A program made the position numbers and the translations under genes. A model generated the notes under the pieces. It had not been told where the DNA came from and did not search any database. It saw only the letters and a list, made by a program, of their open reading frames with translations. A stretch of 64,000 nucleotides of DNA from Halorubrum ruber. Its GTDB lineage: Archaea > Halobacteriota > Halobacteria > Halobacteriales > Haloferacaceae. Positions 1 through 8,539 of the stretch are shown here, one piece after another (position 1 is the first letter of the stretch; every line of letters begins with the position of its first letter). The stretch covers positions 2,957,821 through 3,021,820 of the forward strand of contig NZ_CP073695.1 in NCBI RefSeq assembly GCF_018228765.1. Direction: 5' to 3'.

Positions 1-1365
1 TCGGGGGCGGCGGGCGAAACGAGCGAGGCGGGCAATGGCGGCGCGCCGGCGGGCAACGGCGGCGCGCCGGCGGGCGACGGCGACGCCCCTGAGGCCGGCG
101 AGCGCGTCCCGACGAATCTCGCGTTCGAAGAGGAGACGACGTTCGTCGACGTCGTCACGGGGATCGCCGCCCGCGACGGCACGGAGCTGAACGCCTCGAC
201 GCCCTCCGCGAAGGTGAACCTCGAACTCGACGGGGTACCCCAGACGATCCGCTGTGCGGTGGCGCTGCCCGTCATCTCCGAGGGCGGCCCGCACGTCTCG
301 ATCCGGAAGCAGCGCGCGGACGCGCTCACGCCGGTCGACCTGATCGAGCGCGGCACGCTGTCGGTCGAACTGGTCACGCTCTTGTGGCTGTTGTACGAAC
401 ACCGCGGCGTCGTCCTCTTCGCGGGGCCGACCGGGGTGGGGAAGACGACCCTCCTGAACGCCCACGCCCCGTTCATTCCCTTCGACGCCCGCCCGGTCTC
501 CGTCGACGAGGGCTCGCGCGAGGTCCGGCTCCCCCACGAGACGGGCGTCTCGCTCACCACCCGCGATCACGAGGACGCCTACAAGTCCGTGGGGATGGCG
601 GAGCTGATGACTGAAGCCAACTACCTCAACCCCGACGTGGAGGTGATCGCCGAGATCAACACCCCCGAGAGCTTCGAGACCTTCGCGGAGAGCCTGAGTA
701 CGGGTCACGGCGTGATCGGCACGACGCACGCGGAGGACGTCGAGGCCCTCGCCAACCGCCTGCGCGAGCGGGACCTGCCCGCCCGGCTGCTCCGCGAGGT
801 CGACCTCGTGGTCTTCCCCCGGCAGGTCGACGGCGAGCGGTACGTCTCCCGGGCGATCGAACCGCTCTCCGAGGCCGCGTACGACGGCCTCGACCCGGAG
901 GCGAAACGGAGCCCGACCGGCGACCCGAAGCGCGGCGGCGCGGGCGTCGTCGAGGCCGGCGGCGAGTCGGTCCGCTTCAACACGGTCGCTTGGCGCGACG
1001 GCGACGGGGCGTTCCGGTTCCCCGGCGCGCCGGGCGGCGACGCGGACGAAGGAGTGTCGAGGGCGGGCGCGGCCGGATCGGGCAGCGCCTCGGGCGACGG
1101 TCGCGCCGGCCCGCGGTTCCGCGTCTTCGACCGGATCGCGAACCGGACCGACCGCGACCGCGAGGCGGTCGCCGCCGAGTTCGAATCGAAGCGGCGGTAC
1201 GTGGAGTACCTCGTGCGCGACGGCGTCGACGACCCCGAGGCGCTGTTCGAGTTCCTCGCCGACCTGCGCACCGACGAGGCGGCGACCGTCGAGCGCGCCG
1301 CACGGACGATGGACCGCGACGGCGACGGGGACCGGGAGGACTCGTCCGAACGGGGGCGGCCGTGA
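1..1365 (+). CDS. Type II/IV secretion system ATPase (VirB11/PilT/ArlI-like), 5' partial
   Basis: The frame is open from the first base of the window, so the N-terminus is missing; 454 residues are visible. A Walker A motif (GPTGVGKTT) lies at nt 424-450, an acidic Walker-B-like stretch (VEVIAEI) near nt 640 and a histidine box (GHGVIGTTHAED) near nt 705, the normal order in secretion ATPases of pili and archaella. The first 35 visible codons are a Gly/Ala-rich low-complexity linker with a tandem NGGAPAG repeat. The C-terminus (after about nt 880) is acidic and low in complexity. It overlaps the next gene by 4 nt (GTGA), so the two are translationally coupled. It would power assembly of a type IV pilus-like structure at the cytoplasmic face. 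Which pilus system cannot be told because upstream genes lie outside the window. Confidence 0.9.
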   Translation, partial: SGAAGETSEAGNGGAPAGNGGAPAGDGDAPEAGERVPTNLAFEEETTFVDVVTGIAARDGTELNASTPSAKVNLELDGVPQTIRCAVALPVISEGGPHVSIRKQRADALTPVDLIERGTLSVELVTLLWLLYEHRGVVLFAGPTGVGKTTLLNAHAPFIPFDARPVSVDEGSREVRLPHETGVSLTTRDHEDAYKSVGMAELMTEANYLNPDVEVIAEINTPESFETFAESLSTGHGVIGTTHAEDVEALANRLRERDLPARLLREVDLVVFPRQVDGERYVSRAIEPLSEAAYDGLDPEAKRSPTGDPKRGGAGVVEAGGESVRFNTVAWRDGDGAFRFPGAPGGDADEGVSRAGAAGSGSASGDGRAGPRFRVFDRIANRTDRDREAVAAEFESKRRYVEYLVRDGVDDPEALFEFLADLRTDEAATVERAARTMDRDGDGDREDSSERGRP

Positions 1366-3374
1366 GCCGGGGAGGGACGACCGGCACGGTCGCCGGGAAC
1401 CGTGACACTGAGAACAGATCCGCGGACGACGCGCTCGTGACGGGCGGCCGGCTGGCGATCCTCGACCGCGTCTGCTACGCGCTCTTCGCGCGCCACGCGA
1501 GCGACCGGCGACACGACGCCGACCGGAAGCGGTACCGCGGGACCGCGCTCGACACCGGGTTCGAGACGTACCTCGCGCGGGCGTACGGCCTCTCGTGGGT
1601 CGTCGCGGCCGCCGCCTTCTTCCCCGCGCTGATCGTCGCGACGGGCGCCGCGCCGGCGGTCGCGGCCGCGGTCGATGCGCGGTTCGGCGCGGCACTGCTC
1701 TCGGCCGGGTCGACCGCGGCGCCCGCGCCGACGCCGGACTCCGTGGGGCCGCTCCGGACGGCCCACGCCGCGCTGCTCGTCGCGGTCGCGGTCGCGCTCC
1801 TCGCGAAGCGCGCGACCGTGGCGGCCGCCGGCCTCGGCCTCCGCTGGGTCGCCGCGACGCGGCGGACGGACATCGAGCGCACGCTCCCGGGGGCAGTGCG
1901 GTACCTCGACCTGCTCTCCTCGGGGAGCGACGGGCCGCGGGCGATGCTGCGGAAGGCGGCCGACGGCGACGCGTACGGCGGCACCGCCACCTCGCTGCGG
2001 AAGGCGCTCAACGCGGCCCGGCTCGCGGGCAGCCTCGACGAGGGGCTCCGGCGCGTGGCGCGAGACACGCCCTCGCGGGAGCTGCTCGCGCCCTTCCTCC
2101 TGAAGTTCCGGAAGCGCGCCGCGGCCGGGGACGAGGCGCTCTCCGAGTTCCTCGCGACCGAGCGCCGGATGTTATCGCACCGGCAGGACCGCGCCCGGAA
2201 GCGCGCGCGGCGGTTCCTCGAACTGCTCACGGAGCTGTTCGTCGCCGTGCTGGTGTTGCCGGCGCTCGTCGTCATCGGCGCGACCGCGCTGTCGGTCGTG
2301 ATCCCGGAGCTGCTCCCGCCCGTCGACACGCCGGTCGGCGTGGTGCCGACCCGAGCGGTGGTGCTGTACGGCGCGGTCGGGTTCCTCGTCGCCTTCGGCC
2401 TCGCGGCCGCGGTCGCGGTCGGCACGCTCCGACCGCCGAGCCAGCGCGCGAGCTACGAGCTTCCGTCGAGCCCGCGGGCGGTTCTCGCGACGGCCGGGCG
2501 TAACCCCGCAAGCACGGCGGTCGTCGCCGCGATCCCGGCCGTCGCGCTCGCGGCGTGGCTCGCGCTCGCGGGCTACACGCTCGTCAACGTCGTCCTCGTC
2601 GGGTACGCCGCCTTCGCGGTGCCGGTGGGGCTGGTCGCAGCGCGGCGCACCCGGATCGACGACGCGAAGGACCGCGAGCTGGCCGACTTCGTCCACGCCG
2701 TCTCGGGGCACGTCGCGCAGGGGCGCCCGCTCGAAGCCGCGGTCGCGGCGGTCGCGCGCGACGCCGATCTCGGCGTCCTCGACGACGACGTGGCCGACCT
2801 CGCGTTCGCGCTGCGGTCGACGACGGCGCCCGAGGGAGCGGCCGGGGATGGGTCCGGCTCCGCGGCGGAATCGGGCGCGGTCGACGTCCGCGCGGTCGCC
2901 ATCGAGCGGTTCGTCGACCGGGTCGACACCCCGCTGGCGGCGCGGACGCTCGGGCTCGTCACGGGCGCGCTCGACGCCGGGAGCGACGCCGACGCCGTCT
3001 TCGAGACGCTCCGGATCGAGGTCGGGCGGCTGTACAGCGAGCAGCGCGCGCTCCGCTCGTCGATGCAGCCGTACATCGCGGTCGGCTGGGCCGCGGCGGT
3101 CCTCGTCGCCGGCGTCGTCGCGGTCGTGAACACGCAGGTGGTCGACGCCGCGCGGCTCGCCGAGATCGCGGCCGCGTCGGACGCGGTGACGGAGCCGGAG
3201 GGCGTGTATCCGGAACTGGAGCGCTTCCGGCTGTACGTCGTCACGCAGGCGACCGTGCTGGCGTCCGGGTGGTTCGCCGGCACGGCGGCGCGGGGGCGGT
3301 ACGCCGCGCTGCTCCACTCGGGCGCGCTGGTCGCGTGCTGTTACGTGGTGTTCACCGTGGGCGGGCTGGTCTGA
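1362..3374 (+). CDS. Type II secretion/pilus assembly membrane platform protein (TadC/GspF-like)
   Basis: The protein has 670 residues and starts with GTG at 1362, overlapping the ATPase stop. It has several hydrophobic segments in two blocks (about residues 65-150 and 280-400) plus a C-terminal group, separated by basic and helical cytoplasmic stretches with the T2SF look: a cytoplasmic helical bundle with charged segments such as LPGAVRYLDLLSSG, then paired membrane helices, repeated twice. Known family members form the inner-membrane base on which the ATPase acts during pilus assembly. The tight coupling to a secretion ATPase supports this. A longer reading frame extends upstream within the ATPase gene, but it is a shadow because the GTG at the overlap gives the expected start. 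No pilin gene follows directly. Confidence 0.85.
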   Translation: MSRGGTTGTVAGNRDTENRSADDALVTGGRLAILDRVCYALFARHASDRRHDADRKRYRGTALDTGFETYLARAYGLSWVVAAAAFFPALIVATGAAPAVAAAVDARFGAALLSAGSTAAPAPTPDSVGPLRTAHAALLVAVAVALLAKRATVAAAGLGLRWVAATRRTDIERTLPGAVRYLDLLSSGSDGPRAMLRKAADGDAYGGTATSLRKALNAARLAGSLDEGLRRVARDTPSRELLAPFLLKFRKRAAAGDEALSEFLATERRMLSHRQDRARKRARRFLELLTELFVAVLVLPALVVIGATALSVVIPELLPPVDTPVGVVPTRAVVLYGAVGFLVAFGLAAAVAVGTLRPPSQRASYELPSSPRAVLATAGRNPASTAVVAAIPAVALAAWLALAGYTLVNVVLVGYAAFAVPVGLVAARRTRIDDAKDRELADFVHAVSGHVAQGRPLEAAVAAVARDADLGVLDDDVADLAFALRSTTAPEGAAGDGSGSAAESGAVDVRAVAIERFVDRVDTPLAARTLGLVTGALDAGSDADAVFETLRIEVGRLYSEQRALRSSMQPYIAVGWAAAVLVAGVVAVVNTQVVDAARLAEIAAASDAVTEPEGVYPELERFRLYVVTQATVLASGWFAGTAARGRYAALLHSGALVACCYVVFTVGGLV

Positions 3375-3469
3375 GGCCGCTCGGAGGCCGAGCGAGCGAC
3401 GCGCCACCGCCCGAGCGGACACGGTTCCGACGCGAGCCTTTTCTGCCGTGCCCGCGTAGAACCGCTCCC

Positions 3470-4144
3470 ATGGACGAGAAGACCGCCGAACTCCGCGACC
3501 TGTTCGTCGACGCCACCGGCTCGGAGACGGTCACCGAACGCCAGGAGGCGGAGCGGGGGACCCTCGTCGACCGCGACGACGCCAGCGAGGAGCTCCGCGA
3601 CCTCGTCGCCGCGATGCGCGAGCGGTACGGCTTCTCGACGCCGCTCGACGACGCCGCCTACGCGCTGGTCGCCCGCGGCCGCTTCGAGAGCGAGGACGAC
3701 GCACCGATCGCGGCCGCGGTCCGCGACGCGCTCGCCGAGCGGGAGGAGGATGACGGCGAAATAGACCCCGACGAAATCGACGCCGAGACCATCCGAAAGG
3801 CACGCCTCGACCTCCACCTCGTGCGCGAGTCGGACCGGGAGGTCGACGCGCCCGACGGCGACTCCGATCCCGCGTTCGAGTACGCCGACCTGAAGCGACT
3901 CACCGCGGCCGGGAACTCCATCGTCGAGTGCGCCGAAGAGTTGGACGCACAACCCGATGTCGTCGCCCGGTACGCCGCCGTCGCGCGGACGGACATCGCC
4001 TCCACCCGGGCGAACGACCGCTTCCGCGACGCGTTCCGGGACCTCCTCACCGACGCGGACATTGAGGGGTCGCTCGCGAGCGACGCCCGCGAGGACGGCC
4101 TCCGCGAAGCGACCGAGGACATCGAGACGGACGTTTCTTTATAA
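3470..4144 (+). CDS. Conserved haloarchaeal soluble protein (resembles conditioned medium-induced protein 4)
   Basis: This is a 224-residue, very acidic protein beginning MDEKTAELRDLFVDATG. From memory this N-terminus resembles the haloarchaeal family named conditioned medium-induced protein 4; that match was not tested. A helix-turn-helix-like stretch (residues about 140-180, YADLKRLTAAGNSIVECAEEL) suggests a DNA-binding or winged-helix part, which is an inference. No membrane segment or signal peptide is visible. Its stop codon overlaps the TTTATAAG box at the edge of repeat copy A, so the repeat abuts the gene with no spacer. Confidence 0.65.
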   Translation: MDEKTAELRDLFVDATGSETVTERQEAERGTLVDRDDASEELRDLVAAMRERYGFSTPLDDAAYALVARGRFESEDDAPIAAAVRDALAEREEDDGEIDPDEIDAETIRKARLDLHLVRESDREVDAPDGDSDPAFEYADLKRLTAAGNSIVECAEELDAQPDVVARYAAVARTDIASTRANDRFRDAFRDLLTDADIEGSLASDAREDGLREATEDIETDVSL

Positions 4145-4497
4145 GTAGCAGCAGAGGCGGGGATGAGCGGTTCCGAAGCCCCAACCGCTCGGTTATAAAT
4201 GACTGACTTCGAATCGACGGCGAACACCTCCAAAGCCCCAGCCGCGAGGCGGGCGCACACTCGCTGTGCTCCTCGGTCGCTCGTTTCACTCGCTCCCTGC
4301 GGTGCTTACTTCGTCTGCGCCCGCCTCGCGGCTGCCCCTTTGAGTCCCGCCCCGCACCGCAACCGCACCTCACACCTCCCCAGCCTCGTCGGTGGTCCTC
4401 CGCTTCGCTCCGGACCACCGACTCCCTCGCGCGTGCGACTCGCGGCCGCCGAGGGCGGCCGCTCGTCGGCACGCGCCACCGCAGTTCTATTTATAAA
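4138..4497 (-). repeat. Dispersed structured element, copy A
   Basis: One of six copies in the window, with predicted sense on the minus strand. In sense order it has a TTTATAAA box (4490-4497), hairpin P1 with GCGCGTGC pairing to GCACGCGC and an inner gcggccgc stem, hairpin P2 (GTCGGTGGTCC with GGACCACCGAC), the fixed linker GAGGCTGGGGAGGTGTGAGG, the fixed block GGGACTCAAAGGGGCAG, and the long hairpin P3 with a perfect 17-bp stem. It ends in CTGGGGCTTTGG and two tail units with TTATAA boxes near 4191 and 4138. No convincing protein frame runs through it. It fills the whole gap between the flanking genes. Confidence 0.85.
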
Positions 4498-4520
4498 CAA
4501 AGCCGCGGCCAGCCTGACGC

Positions 4521-5213
4521 GTGACCCTCGTTCCGTTCAGCGACCTGGCCCGCGCGGCGTACTGTCCCCGGCAACTCTACTACGTCCGGCGTGACGACGA
4601 GCGGAGCGTCCCGCCGAAGGCGCGCGAACGCATCGACCTCGCGTTCCGATACGGTGAGCTGGTCGACGCGTCGAACCGGACGCTCCGGGAGCTGCCGCTC
4701 CACCGATCGCCGGCAGCCTACCGTCGGAATCTGGACCGGCTGCGCGAGCGCGAGGAGTACGAGCGTCTCGTCGACCCCGCGAGCGAGCGCGGCTTCCTCT
4801 CGGGCAAGGACTGTCACGGGACTGTTCACAAGGTGCTGGAAGCGGACGAGGGGGCGACCGATGCGGACGACGAGGGTGCCGCGCCGCCCGTCCCGACCCT
4901 CGTCTCGTCGGGCGAGCCGCCGGAGCAGGGCGTGTGGGAGCCGCAGGCGGTGCGCGCGGTCGGGCTCGCGAAGGCGCTGGCGTGGGAGCGCGAGCGCGAG
5001 ATCGAGCGCGCGCTGGTCGAGTACCCCGCGGTCGGGGTCGTGCGCGAGGTCCGACTGACGGTGCGGAAGAAGGCGGCGTATCGAAAGGCGCTCCGCGCGG
5101 TGCGGTCGATCGACGGCCCCCCGCCGCGCGTCGACGACGACCGGTGTAACGCCTGCGACTACGCCGCGGAGTGCGGCACCCGGCGGCGGTCGCTGCGGTC
5201 GCTGCTTGGGTGA
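4521..5213 (+). CDS. Cas4/Dna2-like (DUF83, PD-(D/E)XK) iron-sulfur protein, stand-alone
   Basis: 230 residues, starting GTG. The N-terminal AYCPRQLYY (Cys15) and C-terminal Cys209, Cys212 and Cys218 match the four-cysteine iron-sulfur signature of Cas4 and AddB/Dna2-type nucleases. The middle has GFLSGKDCHG, as expected near the first acidic active-site residue. The place where Cas4 normally has a Glu-x-Lys motif reads LVSSGEPPEQGVW, so the catalytic lysine seems missing or moved; activity is uncertain. There is no CRISPR array or other cas gene in the window, so this is a stand-alone copy, and a role in DNA end processing or repair is only an inference. It begins 24 nt after repeat copy A. 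Confidence 0.75.
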   Translation: MTLVPFSDLARAAYCPRQLYYVRRDDERSVPPKARERIDLAFRYGELVDASNRTLRELPLHRSPAAYRRNLDRLREREEYERLVDPASERGFLSGKDCHGTVHKVLEADEGATDADDEGAAPPVPTLVSSGEPPEQGVWEPQAVRAVGLAKALAWEREREIERALVEYPAVGVVREVRLTVRKKAAYRKALRAVRSIDGPPPRVDDDRCNACDYAAECGTRRRSLRSLLG

Positions 5214-5262
5214 GGCGGGTGCGGTGGCGCGGCGCGGTCGTCTCGAACGCCGCGAACGAGTC

Positions 5263-5751
5263 TCACGGCGAGAACGACGTACCGCACTCCGTACAGGTGA
5301 ACCGGAACCGGCCCTCGTCGGTGAGTTCGGTGTCGTGGACGCGTTCGCCGCCGCAGTCGCGGCACTCGACGATCGACTCGATCTGGTCCCAGTCGTGGCG
5401 CGCGCCCGGCGCGCCGACCGCCCACGCGACCACCTCCTCGTCGGCGTCCTCGGCCACGAACCCGGACTGGAACTCGCCGGGCGCGAAGCGAATCGCCTCG
5501 TCCGGGCCGACCTCGACCTCGTCGCGCTCGCGGCCCACCTCGAAGGTGGCGGTGCCGGAGCGGACGTAGAAGATCTCCTCCTGGTCGCCGTGGGTGTGGA
5601 GGCCGCCGGAGAACGCGTCGCCGGGCGCGAGCTCGAAGTAGTTCATCGCGACGTGGTCGGTGCCGAGCGCGCGCGAGACCGGCTTTCGGAGGTCGTGAAC
5701 GCCCATGGGATTCGTGACGACGTCGACGTCGTCGATCGCGACTCGCTCCAT
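5263..5751 (-). CDS. Cupin-domain protein with C-terminal zinc ribbon
   Basis: 162 residues. The cupin barrel covers about residues 20-115. The metal-binding motif is visible as His52, His54 and Glu58/59 (GGLHTHGDQEE), followed by the second cupin motif near residue 90 (PGEFQSGFV). A C-terminal zinc ribbon is formed by Cys130/Cys133 and Cys153/Cys156. Cupins of this size bind a metal and a small ligand, and the ribbon is a haloarchaeal addition. The substrate is unknown. The gene runs opposite to both neighbours and shares the roughly 320-nt intergenic region with the downstream synthase gene. Confidence 0.8.
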   Translation of the reverse strand: MERVAIDDVDVVTNPMGVHDLRKPVSRALGTDHVAMNYFELAPGDAFSGGLHTHGDQEEIFYVRSGTATFEVGRERDEVEVGPDEAIRFAPGEFQSGFVAEDADEEVVAWAVGAPGARHDWDQIESIVECRDCGGERVHDTELTDEGRFRFTCTECGTSFSP

Positions 5752-5889
5752 GCGGGCCGGTCGCAGGGGAGTCCCCTAACGGTGTCGGCGGTCGCGACGA
5801 GCGATCGCCGACGAATCGCATCAAGGATTCCTCGACGAAACCCGGGTTACAGCGAGGATCGCTCGGCCAAACCTGACGCGACCCGGCAG

Positions 5890-5895
5890 TTTATA
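5890..5895 (+). promoter_or_regulatory. TATA box in the 5752-6074 intergenic region
   Basis: A TTTATA box lies in an AT-richer patch. About 28 nt downstream comes an ATG at 5924 rather than the synthase start at 6075, so either the synthase mRNA has a leader of about 150 nt or the small frame at 5924 is translated first. The rest of this 323-nt gap holds the small frame described next. Confidence 0.5.
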
Positions 5896-5923
5896 CGTGT
5901 GTACACTGTTCGCACGGGTACGA

Positions 5924-6004
5924 ATGACGCGAGACACTCGCGATCGTTCGGAGGATAGAGGAAGTCGCCTCGCGGCGGCTGGCCGCGAAATTCTCCGACG
6001 ATAA
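5924..6004 (+). CDS. Possible 26-codon leader ORF or out-of-frame N-terminus of the synthase
   Basis: ATG to TAA, encoding MTRDTRDRSEDRGSRLAAAG and six more residues, at the right distance from the TATA box for leaderless translation. The frame of the downstream synthase is also open from 5928, without a start codon until TTG 6075, and has a strongly GC-biased third position that looks coding. Two readings are possible: a genuine leader peptide, or an ATG that belongs to the synthase and was put out of frame by a base change near 5924-5960. Third-position bias in the leader frame itself is weak, which favours the second. Confidence 0.25.
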   Translation: MTRDTRDRSEDRGSRLAAAGREILRR

Positions 6005-6074
6005 CGACTCCGGGGCACGACCGCCCCGCGGCGGCACCGACCCCGAGACCACCGCAGAGCCGACGGACTCCCTT

Positions 6075-7652
6075 TTGACCCGAACCACACTCACCGACCT
6101 CGACGAGGTACAGCTGTTAGACACCACCCTGCGCGACGGCGAACAGATGCCCGGCGTCTCCCTGACGCCCGGCGAGAAGGTCGACGTCGCCCGCGAGCTC
6201 GACGCCGCCGGCGTCCACCTGATCGAGGCCGGCTCGGCGTGTACCTCGGAGGGCGAGCGCGAGGCGATCCGCCGCGTCGCCGACGAGGGGCTGGACGCGA
6301 CCGTGACGAGCTTCGCCCGCGGCGTGAAGCGGGACGTGGACCACGCGCTCGACTGCGGCGTCGACGGCGTGAACCTCGTCGTCCCGGCCTCCGACAAACA
6401 CGTCGAGACGAAGGTGGGGTCGACCCGCGACGAGGTCGTCGAGACGACGGTCGAGCTCGTCGAGTACGCGAAAGACCACGGGCTGTGGGTGGAGGTGCTC
6501 GGCGAGGACGGCTCGCGCGCCGACCTCGACTACCTCGAGCGCCTGCTCGGCGCCGGCCTCGACGCGGGCGCGGACCGGATCTGCTACTGCGACACGGTCG
6601 GCGCGGCCGACCCCGAGCGCACCGCCGCGGTCGTCTCGCGGCTCGCGGAGCTGGGCCCGACGAGCCTCCACACCCACGACGACCTCGGGTTCGGGTTAGC
6701 GAACGTCCACGCGGGGCTGAAGGCGGGCGCCGACACCGTCCACGGCACCGTCCTCGGCGTCGGCGAGCGCGCGGGCAACGTCGCCCTCGAGGAGGTCGCG
6801 ATCGCGCTCGGCGAGTCGTACGACGTCGACACCGTCGAGCTCGAGCGCCTCTACCGGCTCTGTCGGACCGTCTCGGAGGCGACCGGCGTCGCGCTCCCGC
6901 CGAACAAGGCGGTCTGCGGCGCCAACGCCTTCGCCCACGAGTCCGGGATCCACACCGACGGCACGCTCAAGGACGGGACGATGTACGAGCCGTACCCGCC
7001 CGAGACGGTCGGCCGCGAACGCCGGCTCGTCCTCGGCAAGCACGCGGGCCGCGCCGGGGTGAAGGCCGCGCTCGCGGAGCACGACGTCGCGGTCGACGAC
7101 GACGAGCTGCGCGAGGTCGTCGCCCGCGTGAAGGAGCTCGGCGAACGCGGCAAGCGCGTCACGGACGCCGACCTGCTCGCCATCGCCGACGACGTTCGCG
7201 GTCGCGAGCGAGAGCGACACGTCGAGCTCGTGGATCTCTCGGCGACCTCCGGCGGCAACCTCCCGACCGCCTCGGTCCGGCTCCGCGTCGGCGACGACGA
7301 GCGTGTCGCCTCCGGCACCGGCGCCGGCCCGGTCGACGCGGGACTGGAGGCGGTCCGCGCGGCGCTCGCGGGCGACGACGGCGACGATCGCGGGGCCGCA
7401 CCGGACGGCGAGCGCGACGGCGTCGCCTTCGAACTCGACTCCTACCACGTCGACGCGATCACGGGCGGCACGGACGCGGTGGTCACCGTCGAAGTCGACC
7501 TCTCGCGCGGGGACCGCTCCGTGAGCGTCTCGGCGTCGGACGCGGACATCACCCGCGCGAGCGTCGTCGGGATGGTCGACGGGCTCGACCGCCTGCTCGC
7601 GGCCGAGGCGGACGCCGCGGGCACCGAGCCGAACGCGGTCGCGGACGACTGA
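6075..7652 (+). CDS. cimA: (R)-citramalate synthase / 2-isopropylmalate synthase family enzyme
   Basis: 525 residues from the TTG start. The HMGL-like TIM barrel begins with LLDTTLRDGEQMPG; HTHDDLG gives the metal-binding His-x-His; GERAGN and HESGIHTDG are typical of the isopropylmalate/citramalate/homocitrate synthase family. A C-terminal LeuA-type regulatory domain occupies about residues 375-510. These enzymes condense acetyl-CoA with a 2-oxoacid; in haloarchaea this paralogue usually makes citramalate for isoleucine synthesis, but leucine or homocitrate specificity cannot be excluded from sequence. TTG is a weak start, and the frame stays open and coding-like back to 5928, so the true N-terminus may be up to 49 residues longer (see the leader entry). 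Threonine ammonia-lyase, the alternative route to 2-oxobutyrate, is 3 kb downstream. Confidence 0.85.
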   Translation: MTRTTLTDLDEVQLLDTTLRDGEQMPGVSLTPGEKVDVARELDAAGVHLIEAGSACTSEGEREAIRRVADEGLDATVTSFARGVKRDVDHALDCGVDGVNLVVPASDKHVETKVGSTRDEVVETTVELVEYAKDHGLWVEVLGEDGSRADLDYLERLLGAGLDAGADRICYCDTVGAADPERTAAVVSRLAELGPTSLHTHDDLGFGLANVHAGLKAGADTVHGTVLGVGERAGNVALEEVAIALGESYDVDTVELERLYRLCRTVSEATGVALPPNKAVCGANAFAHESGIHTDGTLKDGTMYEPYPPETVGRERRLVLGKHAGRAGVKAALAEHDVAVDDDELREVVARVKELGERGKRVTDADLLAIADDVRGRERERHVELVDLSATSGGNLPTASVRLRVGDDERVASGTGAGPVDAGLEAVRAALAGDDGDDRGAAPDGERDGVAFELDSYHVDAITGGTDAVVTVEVDLSRGDRSVSVSASDADITRASVVGMVDGLDRLLAAEADAAGTEPNAVADD

Positions 7653-7715
7653 GCGGCGGCTTCCTGGGCGCGGCGTCTGACGAGGTTTTTATTCGTTGGC
7701 GTCCGATCGCCGGGT

Positions 7716-8027
7716 GTGAGCGTCGTCGTCGCGATCAAGCCGTCCGCGCGCAAGCGGAACGCGAAGGTGGGGAAACTCGTCTTCGAGGACGGGCCCTGCC
7801 ACGCGTTCGAGAGCCGCGCGGCCGCCGAGCGCTGGGCGGACGACCTCTCGACGGGCGACGGCCACGTCTGGGTGGCGAGCGCGCATCCCCGCGACGACGG
7901 CGACGCCGACTGTTACCTCGTCTCGCGGGCCACGAACGCGAAGCTGGAGGCCGCATACGACAAGCGCCGGCGCCGGTTGCGGGGCGACACCGGCTCCGAA
8001 CAGGAGTCGCTCGGCGGGGAGCCCTGA
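7716..8027 (+). CDS. Conserved haloarchaeal hypothetical protein
   Basis: 103 residues, GTG start. A TTTTTATT box near 7686 is about 28 nt upstream, fitting a leaderless transcript. The sequence is compact with alternating strands and helices (SVVVAIKPSARKRNAKVGKL at the start) and a basic C-terminal helix (KRRRRLRG). There are no recognisable catalytic motifs and no membrane segment. The two cysteines are far apart. Function unknown. Confidence 0.7.
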   Translation: MSVVVAIKPSARKRNAKVGKLVFEDGPCHAFESRAAAERWADDLSTGDGHVWVASAHPRDDGDADCYLVSRATNAKLEAAYDKRRRRLRGDTGSEQESLGGEP

Positions 8028-8058
8028 CCGAGGAGTCCGGTCCGCGGGCGAGTCGGCG

Positions 8059-8436
8059 CTACCCGTCCGCGGGCGGGCCGCCGACCACGTCCTCCTCGAA
8101 CCCCGCGACCGCCTCCATCACCGCCTCGCGGTCGCCGTCGTCGACGTCGAAGGCGCGCAACGCCTCGTCGAGATGCGTCGCGACGACCTCGAACTCCGCG
8201 TCGGTTATCGCCAACTCCTCGTGAGCGGCCGCCATCTCCTCGCCCTCGTACCGGATCGGCCCGCCGGTGACGGCGCTCAGGAACTTGGTCTGGTGCGAGC
8301 GCTGGTCGGCCATGTCCACGTCGTCGAAGTGGTGGTTCACTCGGTCGTCGTCGAGCACCCGGTCGTAGAACTCGTTGACGACCGCGCCGATGGCCGGTTC
8401 GCCGCCGAGGCGGTCGTACAGCGTCTCGTTCGACAT
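8059..8436 (-). CDS. Truncated haemoglobin (group I/globin-like, GlbN family)
   Basis: 125 residues. The start MSNETLYDRLGGEPAIGAVV is the classic truncated-globin opening. The proximal histidine is in the RSHQTKFLSAVTGGP segment, followed by the GGP turn and the YEGEEMAAAHEELAI helix. Length fits the family (about 120-130). These proteins bind haem and are linked to oxygen or nitric oxide handling. It stands alone and converges with the upstream small gene. Confidence 0.9.
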   Translation of the reverse strand: MSNETLYDRLGGEPAIGAVVNEFYDRVLDDDRVNHHFDDVDMADQRSHQTKFLSAVTGGPIRYEGEEMAAAHEELAITDAEFEVVATHLDEALRAFDVDDGDREAVMEAVAGFEEDVVGGPPADG

Positions 8437-8539
8437 ACGTCGGTGACGGACGCCCGCCGTATCACTGTTCCCCTGCGGGGGAGAGAGCCCGTCTCCGCGC
8501 CGAGTCCCCGTGTCGCGGAAGTGCTTCCGTTCTCCCGTC

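Noticed and set aside
4190..4600. Protein-coding frames inside the dispersed elements
   Set aside because: Frames differ from copy to copy, are not kept through the compensatory stem changes and contain no shared peptide.
4521..5213. CRISPR-Cas locus near the Cas4-like gene
   Set aside because: No other cas gene and no regularly spaced repeat-spacer array anywhere in the window; the repeats beside it are the structured element, whose units have no unique spacers.
5206..5958. 250-codon plus-strand frame over the cupin gene
   Set aside because: It mirrors the cupin gene on the other strand; the cupin and zinc-ribbon motifs show which strand is coding.
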